DNA of 64,000 bases, taken from assembly GCA_014138645.1 (NCBI GenBank), contig JACJIB010000006.1, forward strand, positions 62,001 through 126,000, written 5' to 3'. The translations under genes and the position numbers were made by a program. The stretch comes from Methylorubrum thiocyanatum. GTDB lineage: Bacteria; Pseudomonadota; Alphaproteobacteria; Rhizobiales; Beijerinckiaceae. The notes under the pieces are model-generated. The model was not told the DNA's origin. It ran no database searches and saw only the letters and a list, made by a program, of their open reading frames with translations. Of this stretch, positions 7,599 through 16,955 are shown piece by piece (the stretch's first letter is position 1; each line of letters starts with the position of its first letter).

Positions 7599-9404
7599 TC
7601 ACGCCGCCTCGAACAGCGGCACCTGGGCCATCTCCGGAACCAGCACCAAGCCCTTGTCGGTGATGCGGATCTGCGGGATCACCGAGAGCGGGATGAGGTT
7701 GAAGCCCATATAGGGGATGCTGCAGCCGGCCCGCGCCCAGGCCGCCTTCAACGCCTTCACCTCCTCCGCCACCGCACCGACGCGCTTGTCGGAGAGGAGG
7801 CCCGCCACCGGCAGCGGCACCATCGCGGCGACCCGCCCGTCCTCCACGACGCAGACCCCGCCCTGATGGGCGGCGATGGCGTCGAGCGCCACGCGCATGT
7901 CGCTCTCGTTGAGACCCGCGACGATGACGTTGTGCGAGTCGTGGCCGACGCTGCTCGCCACCGCGCCGCGCTTCAGGCCGAAGGCGGAGAGCAGCCCGTG
8001 GGCGACGCCGCCGGTACGGCCGTGCCGCTCGATCACCGCGACGTGGCAGAGATCGTGCGCGGCGAGCGTCGCCGGCCAGTCGGGGCCGGGCTCCAGGGCG
8101 ATGCGCTCGTGGGTGAGCTCGATGCCCGGCAGCGTGGTGCGGATCGCGTTGACGGTGCAGGGCCCGGCGGGCAGCGCCGGAACCAGCGCGGGCAGGGGAT
8201 CGGGCAGGTGCACGGTGGCGTAGGCCGGCGCCGGATAGCGGTAGGGCTTGTCCAGCGCCTGTTCGAGGCGCTGCGTCGGTCTGCGGTCCTCCACCACCAG
8301 CTCGCCGCCGTACCACGTCGCCTGCGGCACCAGATCGTCGTTCAGTAGCACGAGGTCGGCCCGGCGCCCGCCGCCGAGGCCGCCGATCTCGCCGTCGAGG
8401 CCGTAGCGGGTGGCGCCGTGCAGCGAGCCCATCGCCCAGGCGGCAGGCTTCGGGATGCCGCGGGCGACCGCCTCGCGCACCACCCAGTCGAGGCCGAAGG
8501 CGAGGAGGTCGTCGGCATCGCGGTCGTCGGTGCAGGCGCAGACCCGCTTCCAGGCAGCGCCGTACTCGGTCACCGTGCCGATCGCCTTCGGCAGCGAGTG
8601 CCAGGGCGTGGTCGGCGGACCGCCGCGCAGAAAAATCCAGAGGCCGGCTTCCAGCAGGTCGTCGGCGATGTCGGCATCCACCGCCTCGTGGGTGTCGGTG
8701 ACGCCGCTGGCGGCATAAGGCGCCACGAAGTCGCGGCCGTAGACGTGGCCCGAGACCGGGCGGCCCCGCTCCAGGGCGGCGCGGAGGATGGCGTGGGCCC
8801 GCGCGTCGCCGCTCGCCACCGCGACGAAATCCATCTTCTCGCCGAGACCGATCGCTTCCGGCCAAGCGTCGAACAGCCTCGCGATCTTGTCCGCCGTCAG
8901 GTCGCCGCCTGCGGTCTCGAGGTCCGGGGTGGTGGCGGGCACCGTGCTCGGCACGGTGAGGAAGATGTTGAGCGGAGCCTCCCGAGCATCCTCCAGCATC
9001 CACTCGACGCCGTTCACGTCGAGCACGTTGCCGATCTCGTGGCTGTCGCAGACGATGGTGGTGGTGCCGTTGACGAGCGCCGCCTCGGCATAGGCGCACG
9101 CCGTGATCATGCTGCTCTCGATGTGCAGGTGCGGATCGACCAGCCCCGGCGCGATCAGCCCGCCGGCCGCATCGTAGCGCGGCGCCGCGCCGCGGTGGCT
9201 TCCCGCGGGCTTCACCGCGGCGATGCGCCCGCCCGCGATCCAGACCTCGCGATCGGGCAGGATGCGCTCGGAATAGGTTGAGAGCACCCGCGCCCCGGTG
9301 ATGACGCGATCGGGCGCGGCGCGGCCGGAGGCGACCTCGGCGAGGCGCCGCGTCATCTCGGCCAACGGGGCGACGGAGAAGCGGTTGAGGGGTCTGGCGG
9401 TCAT
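7599..9404 (-). CDS. ade: adenine deaminase
   Basis: About 601 residues, the usual length for the prokaryotic adenine deaminase of the amidohydrolase superfamily, converting adenine to hypoxanthine plus ammonia in purine salvage. Metal-site motif PHLHIESSM lies near residue 105, with CDSHEIGNV and SGHVYGRDF following, and the C-terminal [15 protein letters not shown] block typical of Ade is present. The start at 9404 (MTARPLNRF) is preferred over an in-frame codon at 9446 that adds a short basic leader. It is a single gene, with no purine transporter beside it. Confidence 0.92.
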   Translation of the reverse strand: MTARPLNRFSVAPLAEMTRRLAEVASGRAAPDRVITGARVLSTYSERILPDREVWIAGGRIAAVKPAGSHRGAAPRYDAAGGLIAPGLVDPHLHIESSMITACAYAEAALVNGTTTIVCDSHEIGNVLDVNGVEWMLEDAREAPLNIFLTVPSTVPATTPDLETAGGDLTADKIARLFDAWPEAIGLGEKMDFVAVASGDARAHAILRAALERGRPVSGHVYGRDFVAPYAASGVTDTHEAVDADIADDLLEAGLWIFLRGGPPTTPWHSLPKAIGTVTEYGAAWKRVCACTDDRDADDLLAFGLDWVVREAVARGIPKPAAWAMGSLHGATRYGLDGEIGGLGGGRRADLVLLNDDLVPQATWYGGELVVEDRRPTQRLEQALDKPYRYPAPAYATVHLPDPLPALVPALPAGPCTVNAIRTTLPGIELTHERIALEPGPDWPATLAAHDLCHVAVIERHGRTGGVAHGLLSAFGLKRGAVASSVGHDSHNVIVAGLNESDMRVALDAIAAHQGGVCVVEDGRVAAMVPLPVAGLLSDKRVGAVAEEVKALKAAWARAGCSIPYMGFNLIPLSVIPQIRITDKGLVLVPEMAQVPLFEAA

Positions 9405-9488
9405 CGGGGCCTTCCTTGCGCGACGTCGGGCAGGATGCGCAGGCATCGTGCCACGAAAGGCGGACCGGGCGCAGCCGCCGGCGACACC

Positions 9489-10205
9489 TCAGTCGGCGTC
9501 GTCCGCCGCTGCGTTGCCCGACTGGCCGCGGAACCCGGTGGCGAGCACGTAGAGCTCGCTCGAATCCGCCCGGCTCGCAGCCGGCTTGACGTGGCGCACG
9601 GTCGCGAAGTCGCGCTTCAGGTCGGCCAGCAACTGGCCCTCGGTACCGCCCTGAAACACCTTGGCGAGGAAGGCGCCGCCCGGCGCCAGGATCTCGGCGG
9701 CGAAGGCGGCGGCGGATTCGGCGAGGCCGATGGTGCGCAGGTGGTCGGTCTTCTTGTGGCCGGTGGTGTTGGCGGCCATGTCGGAGAGGACGAGGTCGGC
9801 CTTGCCCCCCAAGAGCTCGGTCAGGCGCTCGGGGGCGCTGTCGTCGAGGAAGTCGAGGGTGATGAAGGTGGCGCCGGCCATGGGCTCGACGTCGAGCAGG
9901 TCGATGCCGACGATGCGCCCGCTCTCGCCGACGATCTTGGCCGCGACCTGCGACCAGCCGCCGGGCGCGGCGCCGAGATCGACGATGCGCTGGGCGGGCT
10001 TCAACAGCTTGAACCGCTCGTCGATCTCGATGAGCTTGAAGGCCGCGCGGGAGCGATAGCCCTCGCGCTTGGCGCGGGCGACGTAGGGGTCGTTGAGCTG
10101 GCGCTCCAGCCAACGCTTCTGGGAGAGGGTGCGCCCGCGGCCGGTCTTCACCCGCTGTTTCAGGTCGCCGCGCAGGCCGCCCGTTCCGCCTCGCCGGTCG
10201 CTCAT
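9489..10205 (-). CDS. rlmE: 23S rRNA (uridine-2'-O)-methyltransferase RlmE
   Basis: 238 residues of the FtsJ/RrmJ family, which 2'-O-methylates U2552 in the A-loop of 23S rRNA. The N-terminus is basic with [25 protein letters not shown], followed by the SAM-binding motif [14 protein letters not shown] near residue 75 and [10 protein letters not shown], whose Asp belongs to the catalytic K-D-K-E set. The ATG at 10205 precedes SDRRGG. In related bacteria this gene often follows a ppx/gppA gene. Here the Ppx/GppA gene is also nearby on the same strand, but a plus-strand gene and a repeat lie between them. Confidence 0.93.
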   Translation of the reverse strand: MSDRRGGTGGLRGDLKQRVKTGRGRTLSQKRWLERQLNDPYVARAKREGYRSRAAFKLIEIDERFKLLKPAQRIVDLGAAPGGWSQVAAKIVGESGRIVGIDLLDVEPMAGATFITLDFLDDSAPERLTELLGGKADLVLSDMAANTTGHKKTDHLRTIGLAESAAAFAAEILAPGGAFLAKVFQGGTEGQLLADLKRDFATVRHVKPAASRADSSELYVLATGFRGQSGNAAADDAD

Positions 10206-10479
10206 GGTGCCGTTCCCCAGCATCGGCCCGGATCGGGCCGGAGGCTTCCCGCGAAGCCCGCGCGACGATGGTCGCAAGAGGCGTCCCTAACGCGATGTGT
10301 CCGGCGCGTGAAGCCAAGCGGCGCGCACCCGACGCAAAGAACGACCCGAGGCGCCAGGAAAGCGCGAGGCGCGGGGATGATGCCAGGATACGCAACGTTA
10401 TTACACTACAGGCGCGGATGCGGGTCGATGAGGGCGTGGGGCCCCGTCCCGATCCGGCTTTGCCGCGAGAGGATTGCGC

Positions 10480-10935
10480 ATGAGCTTCGAGGACAACACC
10501 CTGATCGCGTTCCGGCCGCAAGACAGGACGGAACGGACCGCCGCCTATTGCCTGACCGAGGCGAGCAAGCTGCTGCTGACCTGGGCCGAGACCGTCGGCA
10601 CGCGCAACGTCGATGCGGTGCTCTCCCTCTACGCCCGGGATGCCATCCTCGTCCCCACCCTCTCGGACGACGTGCGGGACGGCGAGCACGACCGGCGCCA
10701 CTACTTCGAGAGCTTCCTCGACAACGACGGCATCAGCTGCGGCATCACGGTGCAGAAGAGCCGCGTCAGCCGGCGGCTCGGGACGGTCGTGATCGGTGGG
10801 CTCTACACGTTCCAGATCACCCGCGACGGCGAGACGTCGGAGGTGCCGGCCCGCTTCCTCTTCACCTTCGAGGAGATCGAGGGACGCTGGCTCATCACCG
10901 GCCACCATTCCTCGAAAGCCGTCGAGGACGTCTGA
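10480..10935 (+). CDS. SnoaL-like/DUF4440-type protein (SgcJ/EcaC-like)
   Basis: 151 residues beginning at ATG 10480 with a GAGAGGA ribosome site upstream. The NTF2-fold pattern is visible: helix TEASKLLLTWAETVGTRNVDAVLSLY, ARDAILVPT, then GGLYTFQIT and RFLFTFEEIEGRWLITGHHSS. The closing W-L-I-x-x-H-H-S segment is the hallmark of the SgcJ/EcaC/CalU-related subgroup. Biochemical role unknown. It sits in the reverse direction between rlmE and the Ppx/GppA gene, which suggests insertion between two usually adjacent genes. Confidence 0.78.
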   Translation: MSFEDNTLIAFRPQDRTERTAAYCLTEASKLLLTWAETVGTRNVDAVLSLYARDAILVPTLSDDVRDGEHDRRHYFESFLDNDGISCGITVQKSRVSRRLGTVVIGGLYTFQITRDGETSEVPARFLFTFEEIEGRWLITGHHSSKAVEDV

Positions 10936-11041
10936 TCGGGCCCGTGCCCGATCGCTTCGGCATCGTCGGCATCCAGGCGCGGTAAGGCTTCAGCACTCGG
11001 GTCGCGCGACCTCTTCGGCGAGGTCGCGCCGCCGTTCGAGC

Positions 11042-11090
11042 GCATCGTCTTTTGCCGAAAGCCGGCCACCACCTTTCGGGGCGATGCTCT
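11042..11090. repeat. 49-bp imperfect palindromic repeat, copy B
   Basis: Same element as 4889-4937: GCATCGTC at one end, CGATGCTCT at the other, internal CCGAAAG/CTTTCGG inverted pair. Its right edge overlaps the stop codon of the Ppx/GppA gene (11089-11091), so the element supplies part of that stop. Confidence 0.65.
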
Positions 11091-12231
11091 AGCGGTAGCG
11101 CCCGCGACGCCAGACGCCGTCCTCGCGCATCATGTTCATCAGCAGGCCCTCGCGCAGGCCCCGGTCGGCGATGCGCAGCCGCTCGGACGGGAACACCCGG
11201 CGGATGGCTTCCAGGATCGCGCAGCCGGCGAGCACGAGGTCGGCCCGGTCGCGGCCGATGCAGGGGTTGTCGGCGCGCTGCTCCAGGCGGGTGTCGAGCA
11301 GATCCTCGATCGCGTCGCTGACCTCACCGTCGTTCATCCAGAGGCCGTCGACCCGGCGCCGCTCGTAGCGGGCGAGCCGCAGATGCATCGCCGCGAGCGT
11401 GGTGACGGTGCCCGAGGTGCCGAGCAGGTGGAAATAGGGCGCCGTGGCCGCCGCCGCAGCGCGGATCGCGAAAGGGGAGATCAGGTCGCCGACCTCCTCC
11501 ACCATGCCCTCGAAGGTCCGGCGCGTCACCTCGGTGCCGCCGTGGCGCTCGGCCAGCGTCACCACGCCGACGGGCAGCGAATCCCAGGCGCGGATGCGTA
11601 AGGTGGGGTCGGTCGAGGGGTTGGCCGCGGCGCCGTCGAGCCACGCGATCTCGGTGGAGCCGCCGCCGATGTCGAAGATCACGACCGATTCCGCCCGCGG
11701 GTCGGCGAGCGCGGCGCAGCCGGTGACGGCGAGATAGGCTTCCGTCTGGCGGTCGACGATCTCGAGGTCGAGCCCGACCTCGGCGCGCACGCGCTCCACG
11801 AACTCCGCGCCGTTGACGGCGAGCCGGCAGGCCTCGGTGGCGATCACCTTGGAGCGGGCGACGGCGCGGGACTTCATCTTGCCCCGGCAGATGCGCAGGG
11901 CCTCCACCGTGCGCTCGATCGCCGCCTCGGTCAGGCGGTTGGAATTGCCCAATCCCTCGCCGAGCCGGACGATGCGGGAGAAGGCGTCGATCACCCGGAA
12001 GCCGTTGGGCGTCGGCTCGGCGATCAGCAGGCGGCAATTGTTGGTGCCAAGATCGAGGGCGGCGTAGGCGTCGCGGCGGCCGTGCCGGCCGGTCTCATGC
12101 CGACCGCCGTCGTAGCGCGGGGGGTAGCTCTCGATCGGGCGCCCGCCCGTGACCGTGCGGGATCCCTCCCGCGCTGTCTGCGGGTCGGCGGTGGGGCGGG
12201 CCGACACGGCGGCGGCGCTCTCATCCCTCAT
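11089..12231 (-). CDS. Ppx/GppA family phosphatase
   Basis: 380 residues. ALDLGTNNCRLLIAE near residue 58 and IFDIGGGSTEIAW near residue 190 are the two phosphate-binding loops of the ASKHA exopolyphosphatase/guanosine pentaphosphatase family; GTSGTVTTLAA follows. The enzyme should hydrolyse polyphosphate and/or pppGpp, linking it to phosphate and stringent-response metabolism. It lacks the extra C-terminal HD domain of the long Ppx forms. The first 55 residues are low-complexity and Arg-rich, so the true start could be further in. The stop lies within a palindromic repeat. Ppx and GppA activity cannot be told apart from sequence. Confidence 0.85.
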   Translation of the reverse strand: MRDESAAAVSARPTADPQTAREGSRTVTGGRPIESYPPRYDGGRHETGRHGRRDAYAALDLGTNNCRLLIAEPTPNGFRVIDAFSRIVRLGEGLGNSNRLTEAAIERTVEALRICRGKMKSRAVARSKVIATEACRLAVNGAEFVERVRAEVGLDLEIVDRQTEAYLAVTGCAALADPRAESVVIFDIGGGSTEIAWLDGAAANPSTDPTLRIRAWDSLPVGVVTLAERHGGTEVTRRTFEGMVEEVGDLISPFAIRAAAAATAPYFHLLGTSGTVTTLAAMHLRLARYERRRVDGLWMNDGEVSDAIEDLLDTRLEQRADNPCIGRDRADLVLAGCAILEAIRRVFPSERLRIADRGLREGLLMNMMREDGVWRRGRYR

Positions 12232-12378
12232 CGACGCGACCGAACTTCCTGGCGATGCAGCCCGGCAAAGCGCTGGACCGTCGTGGCACCAAGGCTACAG
12301 GCGTTGTCCGGGAACTGCAAAGGCTGGATTGCCGGCCCTCCACGATTTGCCGCACGGATCGTCTCGGATTGAACTCCG

Positions 12379-13539
12379 TCATCCCAGCTTCCGCTGCGGC
12401 TCCGGTTGCCCGGCGACCGCGTAGCTGCGGCCCTTCCACACCGCCCGGCCGGCGCGCCCGGGACGCAGCAGCACGTTCCACTGGATCGCCAGCGCCGTGC
12501 AGACGGTGGCCGGGTGCAGGAGGATCGTCGCCAACGGTTCGGCCACCTTGAGGGTGATCGCCGCACGGGTCGCGAGGGAGACGAGGCCGGCGGCGGCCGC
12601 CACAGCCGCGGCGGTGCCGGCACCCAGCGCCAGGGCGGCGGCGAGAACGAGCCAGGGCAGGACGTGTCCGCCGAGCAGCAACAGGGTCCAGACGGGCAGC
12701 GCCGCGGGGGTGGCCATGCCCTCGTGGGCGTTCTTCGAGAAGCCGGCCCAGGACTGCGCGAAGTTCCGGTACATCCGGCAGGCGGCGAGCGTCTGGCCCG
12801 CGACGAGATCGGTGACGAAACCTTGCTCGCGGAACAGGCGCGGCAGGCGCACGCCGTCGTGGAGCGAGGTGCGGATCGCTCCGTGGCCACCGGTCTGCCG
12901 GTACGCATCGCGGGCGATCAGGATCATCTGCCCGCAGGCGGCGCCGAGCGAGACCTGAGGCGAGGCGCGCATCAGGGCGATGGGCAGATAGCCGAGGAGG
13001 AGGAAGTCGATCATCGGCACGGTCAGGCGCTCGCCCAGGGTCTCCATCACCTGCCGCGGCACGCCGCTGACGAGATGGGCTCCCTTCTCGGCGGCATGCG
13101 CGGCCAGCGCCGCCGCGCCGCCGGGCGCCAGCGTCACGTCGGCATCGAGGAACAGCAGGCGCTCGCCCCGCGCCGCCTCGGAGAGGGCGACGCAGGCGTG
13201 GTTCTTGCCGGTCCAGCCCTCGGGCAGGGCGGGCACGGAGATCAGCCGCAGGCGCGGATCGGTGCGGGCGATGCCCTGGACGATGGTCGCGGTGTCGTCG
13301 GTGGAATGGTCGTCGCCGACGATCACCTCGACCGGGACGCCGTGGCTCGCGAGCGCGGCCCGCACGGTTCCTTCGATCACAGCCGCCTCGTTGCGGGCGG
13401 GGATCAGGATCGAGACGAGACCCTCGGTCCGCGTGGGTTCGGGGCTGCGCAGGATGGCGAGGTTGACCGCCGCCAGCCCCGCCGGCAGCAGCGCCAGCGC
13501 AAGGGCGATCATCGCCAGGATGAGGAGCGCCAACGTCAT
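12379..13539 (-). CDS. family 2 glycosyltransferase, carotenoid (CrtQ-like) or hopene-associated (HpnB-like)
   Basis: 386 residues. An N-terminal helix precedes a GT-A domain: VSILIPARNEAAVIEGTV, VGDDHSTDDT with its Asp pair, LFLDADVTL as the DXD-type site, and GGHGAIRTSLHDGVRL; two or three further hydrophobic segments lie after residue 280. This membrane-anchored GT2 architecture fits CrtQ-type enzymes that glucosylate C30 carotenoid acids, and equally the hopene-associated HpnB. The start overlaps the acyltransferase stop by 4 bp (ATGA), and the CrtI-family gene lies next upstream. That context favours sugar transfer to a carotenoid. No hopanoid gene is adjacent. Confidence 0.75.
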   Translation of the reverse strand: MTLALLILAMIALALALLPAGLAAVNLAILRSPEPTRTEGLVSILIPARNEAAVIEGTVRAALASHGVPVEVIVGDDHSTDDTATIVQGIARTDPRLRLISVPALPEGWTGKNHACVALSEAARGERLLFLDADVTLAPGGAAALAAHAAEKGAHLVSGVPRQVMETLGERLTVPMIDFLLLGYLPIALMRASPQVSLGAACGQMILIARDAYRQTGGHGAIRTSLHDGVRLPRLFREQGFVTDLVAGQTLAACRMYRNFAQSWAGFSKNAHEGMATPAALPVWTLLLLGGHVLPWLVLAAALALGAGTAAAVAAAAGLVSLATRAAITLKVAEPLATILLHPATVCTALAIQWNVLLRPGRAGRAVWKGRSYAVAGQPEPQRKLG

Positions 13540-14342
13540 CGGGTCCGCCTCTCCTCGCCGTCCCGGTGTCCGGGCTCGAAGCGGCGGCCGGTGAGCGCCG
13601 CCGCCAGCCGCCGCCAGCCGTCATAGACCCCGCCGACGCCGCGCCGTCCGGAGAGCAGCGTCTCGAACCGGGCGGGGTCGCGGGCGATCACGTCACCCGA
13701 GAGCCGGTCGAGGGTGGCGGTCAGCGCCGTCTCCATCCGGGCGAGACGCTCCGGGCGGGGCAGGGCGCGGAGGTCGGCCGCGCGCATGGGAGCGCCGAAG
13801 GCAAGGAAGGCCTCCGCCCCGCGCTCGTCCCAGAAAGCGTATTCTACGGCGAGCGGCAGGAAAACCGCCTCGGGCGCGATCTCGGCCAGCCGCGCGACGC
13901 CGGGCTTCAGCCCGAGGGGGCGCGCCCGCACGTCGGCGAAGCGGCCCTGCGCGGTGATCCACAGGACGCGCTCGGACGGCGCCAGGATCGCGCGGGCGGC
14001 CGAGAGGAACTGCGCCCCGCCCCGCGCACTGTCGAGATCCACCGGGAAGGCACCCATCTTCCGGAAGATGCCGTACTTCTCCAGCATCGCCGCGTCGATC
14101 GGGGCGAAGCTCTCGCGCTCGGGAAACAGCCGGTCGGCGGCGACGATCAGGATCGCCGCGTCCCACCACGCGGGATGGTTGGCGTAGATCACCACCGGCG
14201 CCCCGGCGGCGATCCCGGCCGGACGCCCCCAACGGGCGAGCCGGAGGGCGTTCATGTGCCGCCGCACGAAGCGGTCGAAGTAGGCACTCATAAACCGCCA
14301 GAGCCGCGGTGAGCGCTCGGGCGGCCTCGTCGTCCGCGTCAT
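13536..14342 (-). CDS. 1-acyl-glycerol-phosphate-type (PlsC-like) acyltransferase, probably carotenoid glycoside acylation
   Basis: 268 residues. VVIYANHPAWWDAAIL contains the HX4D catalytic box of the PlsC/LPLAT superfamily near residue 57; FRKMGAFPVD and VLWITAQGRFADVR correspond to later conserved blocks. It is translationally coupled (ATGA overlap) to the GT2 gene and lies 12 bp after a CrtI-type gene. Together these resemble the glucosyltransferase-acyltransferase pair that finishes glycosyl carotenoid esters. General phospholipid synthesis is the alternative, but the neighbours argue against it. Confidence 0.75.
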   Translation of the reverse strand: MTRTTRPPERSPRLWRFMSAYFDRFVRRHMNALRLARWGRPAGIAAGAPVVIYANHPAWWDAAILIVAADRLFPERESFAPIDAAMLEKYGIFRKMGAFPVDLDSARGGAQFLSAARAILAPSERVLWITAQGRFADVRARPLGLKPGVARLAEIAPEAVFLPLAVEYAFWDERGAEAFLAFGAPMRAADLRALPRPERLARMETALTATLDRLSGDVIARDPARFETLLSGRRGVGGVYDGWRRLAAALTGRRFEPGHRDGEERRTR

Positions 14343-14354
14343 GACGGAGACAGC

Positions 14355-15893
14355 TCAGGCGCTCTTGCGCAGCTCCGGCTCACCCCTGCCGCGCAGATCC
14401 TGATCGAGGGCGTCGGCGGCGATCCAGCCGGACATCATCACCATCGGCATGCCCGGCCCCGGATGGGCGGCGCCGCCCGCGAGGTAGAGGCCGCGTACCT
14501 CCCGCGAGCGGTTGCCGGGCTTGAACGCACCCATCATCCGCCCGTGCGAGGCGAGCCCGTAGATCGCCCCGTTCAGGACCTTGTAGCGGTCGTGGATGTC
14601 CTGCGGGGTGAGGTGGCGCTCGACGACGATGCGCTCCTCGATGTCGGGCATGCCGCCGGTGCGCTTGAGCTTCTCCAGGATCGTCCGGCGATAGGCCGGG
14701 AACATCTTCGACCAGTCGTGGTGCGGGCGCAGATAGGGCGTGTGGACGAGGACATAGAGCGCCTCGCCGCCCTCCGGCGCCACGCTCGGATCGGTGGAGG
14801 AGGGGGCGGCGAGATAGGCGGTCGGATCGGGGGCCGGCTCGCCCTTGCGGTAGATGAAGTCGAACTCCTCCTCCGGATCGCGGGAGAAGACGAAGTCGTG
14901 GTGGGCGAGATGCTCGTAGCGCTTGTTCAGCCCGAGATAGAGCACCACGCCGGAGCAGGCCGGCTCGAAGCTCTTCTTCTCGTAGGTTTTGCCGACCTCA
15001 CCGCCGACGAGCTCGCGGTAGGTGCGCACCGAATCCATGTTGGAGATCACCGCGTCGTAGGCGCTGATCCCGTCGCGGGTGCGCAGACCGCGGAGCTGCC
15101 CCCCCGCGATGTCGAGGCCGAGCACCTCGTCGGCGGGCTTCATCGTCGCGCCGAGCTCCTTCGCGAGCCGCATCAGCCCCTCGGCCACCGCGCGGGTGCC
15201 GCCCATCGGGTACCAGACGCCCTCGGCCGTCTGCATGTGGGCGATGGCGCAGAGCACGGCGGGCGCGCCGTAGGGCGAGGAGCCGACATATTGCACGAAG
15301 TGGTCGAGCATCTGCGCGAGGCGCGCATCCTTGACCTTGCCGCGGATCGTGCTCGCGACGGTGGCGTGCATGCGCAGGGACAGCACGTCGCGCAGGGTGC
15401 CGGGATTCATGTTGGCGCGGATGTCGATCGTGTCGAACAGATCCTGCACCGCCTTCCAGAAGAAGAACCTTTCCGACACGCCGTGCAGGTGCTCGGAGAC
15501 GGCGATGAATTTCTTGTAGCCCTCGCCGACCCCCTGGCCGGGCGCGAACCGGTCCATGGAGGCGGCCATGGCGTCCACGTCCTCGATCAGGTCGATCGCC
15601 GAGCCGTCGTCGAAAAGGCAGCGCCATTGCGGGTCGAGGCGGCGCAGATCCATGTAATCGTGCACCGAGCGTCCGGCCTCGGCGAAGATGCGCTCCAAGA
15701 CGCGGGGCACGGTGAGGATGGTCGGCCCCATGTCGAAGCGGAAGCCGCCCTCGTGCAGCACCGCGGCCTTGCCGCCCATCCAGTCGTTCTTGTCGTAGAC
15801 CGTGACGCGATGCCCGCGGGCCGCCGCCACGCAGGCGGAGGCCAAACCGCCGAGCCCGCTGCCGACGACGGCGACCGAAGAACCCTGGCTCAT
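14355..15893 (-). CDS. CrtI/CrtN-family carotenoid desaturase or oxidase
   Basis: 512 residues. The N-terminal dinucleotide-binding motif VVGSGLGGLASA is at residues 9-20, DMGPTILTVP near 55, and the C-terminal signature LYLAGGAAHPGPGMPMVMMSG near 475 closes the FAD site. Members desaturate phytoene, diapophytoene or squalene, or oxidise terminal methyl groups (CrtP type). A second CrtI-family gene lies 4 kb upstream on the same strand (19568-21256). One is presumably the desaturase and the other an oxygenase or later desaturase; sequence alone does not say which. Confidence 0.85.
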   Translation of the reverse strand: MSQGSSVAVVGSGLGGLASACVAAARGHRVTVYDKNDWMGGKAAVLHEGGFRFDMGPTILTVPRVLERIFAEAGRSVHDYMDLRRLDPQWRCLFDDGSAIDLIEDVDAMAASMDRFAPGQGVGEGYKKFIAVSEHLHGVSERFFFWKAVQDLFDTIDIRANMNPGTLRDVLSLRMHATVASTIRGKVKDARLAQMLDHFVQYVGSSPYGAPAVLCAIAHMQTAEGVWYPMGGTRAVAEGLMRLAKELGATMKPADEVLGLDIAGGQLRGLRTRDGISAYDAVISNMDSVRTYRELVGGEVGKTYEKKSFEPACSGVVLYLGLNKRYEHLAHHDFVFSRDPEEEFDFIYRKGEPAPDPTAYLAAPSSTDPSVAPEGGEALYVLVHTPYLRPHHDWSKMFPAYRRTILEKLKRTGGMPDIEERIVVERHLTPQDIHDRYKVLNGAIYGLASHGRMMGAFKPGNRSREVRGLYLAGGAAHPGPGMPMVMMSGWIAADALDQDLRGRGEPELRKSA

Positions 15894-15963
15894 TGGATAC
15901 GCGTCTCCCTCGGGGCTTCAGAAGAAGCCCATCATGGCGAAGCTAGATGCGGCAGGAGGCGGG

Positions 15964-16845
15964 TCAACGTGCCACCCGGTCGCGCTCGCGCCATTCCACA
16001 CCGCGGGCTGTGGACAGAGACGCCAGAAAGTTGCCGATCTCCCGGCGCCGCTGCCCGGCCTCGAGGACGTCGGCCCCGACACCGAGGCGCCACGCCCGCT
16101 GGCGGCGGCCCGGACGATCGTCTCCGGCCAGCCCCTCGACCTCGCGGGCGGAGGCCTCGACCGCCGCGTGATCGGCGGCAAAGCCGGCGGAGACCACCGC
16201 CTCGGCGCTCAGCCGCAGCATCGCGGCGAGTTCGTCGAGATCGGTCTCCGGGTGGTACTGCGTGCCCCAGAACAGCCCGCGGCCGTAACGGATCTCGATC
16301 GCCTGCACATCGAGGACGGCGTTGGCGGCGAGCACCCGCGCGCCGGACGGCGCACCGATGACGGCGTCGAGGTGGATCGCCGGCGCGTCCCAGGCGAGGC
16401 CGCGTCCGGCGAGCAGGGGATGCGCCGCGCCATCCCCGACCGCCGCGAGGCGCCGGGCGAAGCCGTATTCCGGCCCGCGCGGGTTCTCGCCGACCGCCCC
16501 GCCCGCAATCGCCGCGGCGACCTGCATGCCCCAGCACGAGCCGAAGACCGGCAGGCCGGCCTCCAGCGCCGCGCGCATCAGGTCGAGCTGCCGCCGTACG
16601 GCGGGGCCGTCCTCGGCGAGGCGCAGGGTGGAGCCGGTGAGGACCATGCCGTCGAACCCCGCCAGATCGATCCCGGCCCCGGCATCGGCGGGATTCACCA
16701 GCGTGCAGACCGCCTCCGGGGCGAGGTCGGACACCACGGCGGCGAAGGCCTGCGAGGTGGTCTGGCCGACGGCGGCCTCGCGCTTGGCGCGGCCGTCACG
16801 GTCGTTGCCGTCGGCGATCAGCAGGCGCAGCATCGCGTTGGTCAT
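15964..16845 (-). CDS. class I glutamine amidotransferase-like protein
   Basis: 293 residues from ATG 16845. GSCWGMQ holds the nucleophile Cys (about residue 104) and TQYHPETD supplies His198 and Glu200, so the Cys-His-Glu triad is complete. It resembles the stand-alone GMP-synthase-like amidotransferase/peptidase family that hydrolyses gamma-glutamyl bonds. The last 60 residues after the domain are Arg-rich and poorly conserved in character. It lies inside the minus-strand carotenoid-type cluster, between the ABC exporter permease and the first CrtI gene. Its link to that pathway is unclear. Confidence 0.8.
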   Translation of the reverse strand: MTNAMLRLLIADGNDRDGRAKREAAVGQTTSQAFAAVVSDLAPEAVCTLVNPADAGAGIDLAGFDGMVLTGSTLRLAEDGPAVRRQLDLMRAALEAGLPVFGSCWGMQVAAAIAGGAVGENPRGPEYGFARRLAAVGDGAAHPLLAGRGLAWDAPAIHLDAVIGAPSGARVLAANAVLDVQAIEIRYGRGLFWGTQYHPETDLDELAAMLRLSAEAVVSAGFAADHAAVEASAREVEGLAGDDRPGRRQRAWRLGVGADVLEAGQRRREIGNFLASLSTARGVEWRERDRVAR

Positions 16846-16955
16846 GGGAGGCAAGCGGTTCCGGGACAGTCAGGTCGGGGGCGTTGCCTCTGCCCGATCC
16901 GCGCCCCCGGGTCGCGAGCGCAGGTCGCCGCGGGGCGATCCGCCTCAGAGAGGAT

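Noticed and set aside
7372..10908. Long minus-strand frame of over 1100 codons
   Set aside because: It runs across the adenine deaminase and rlmE genes in another frame and has shadow composition; the two recognised genes explain the region.
9435..10985. Plus-strand frame of about 500 codons
   Set aside because: Opposite rlmE and overlapping the DUF4440-like gene in another frame; no domain visible.
14463..16361. Plus-strand frame of over 600 codons
   Set aside because: Antisense to the CrtI-type and amidotransferase genes, with no recognisable domain.
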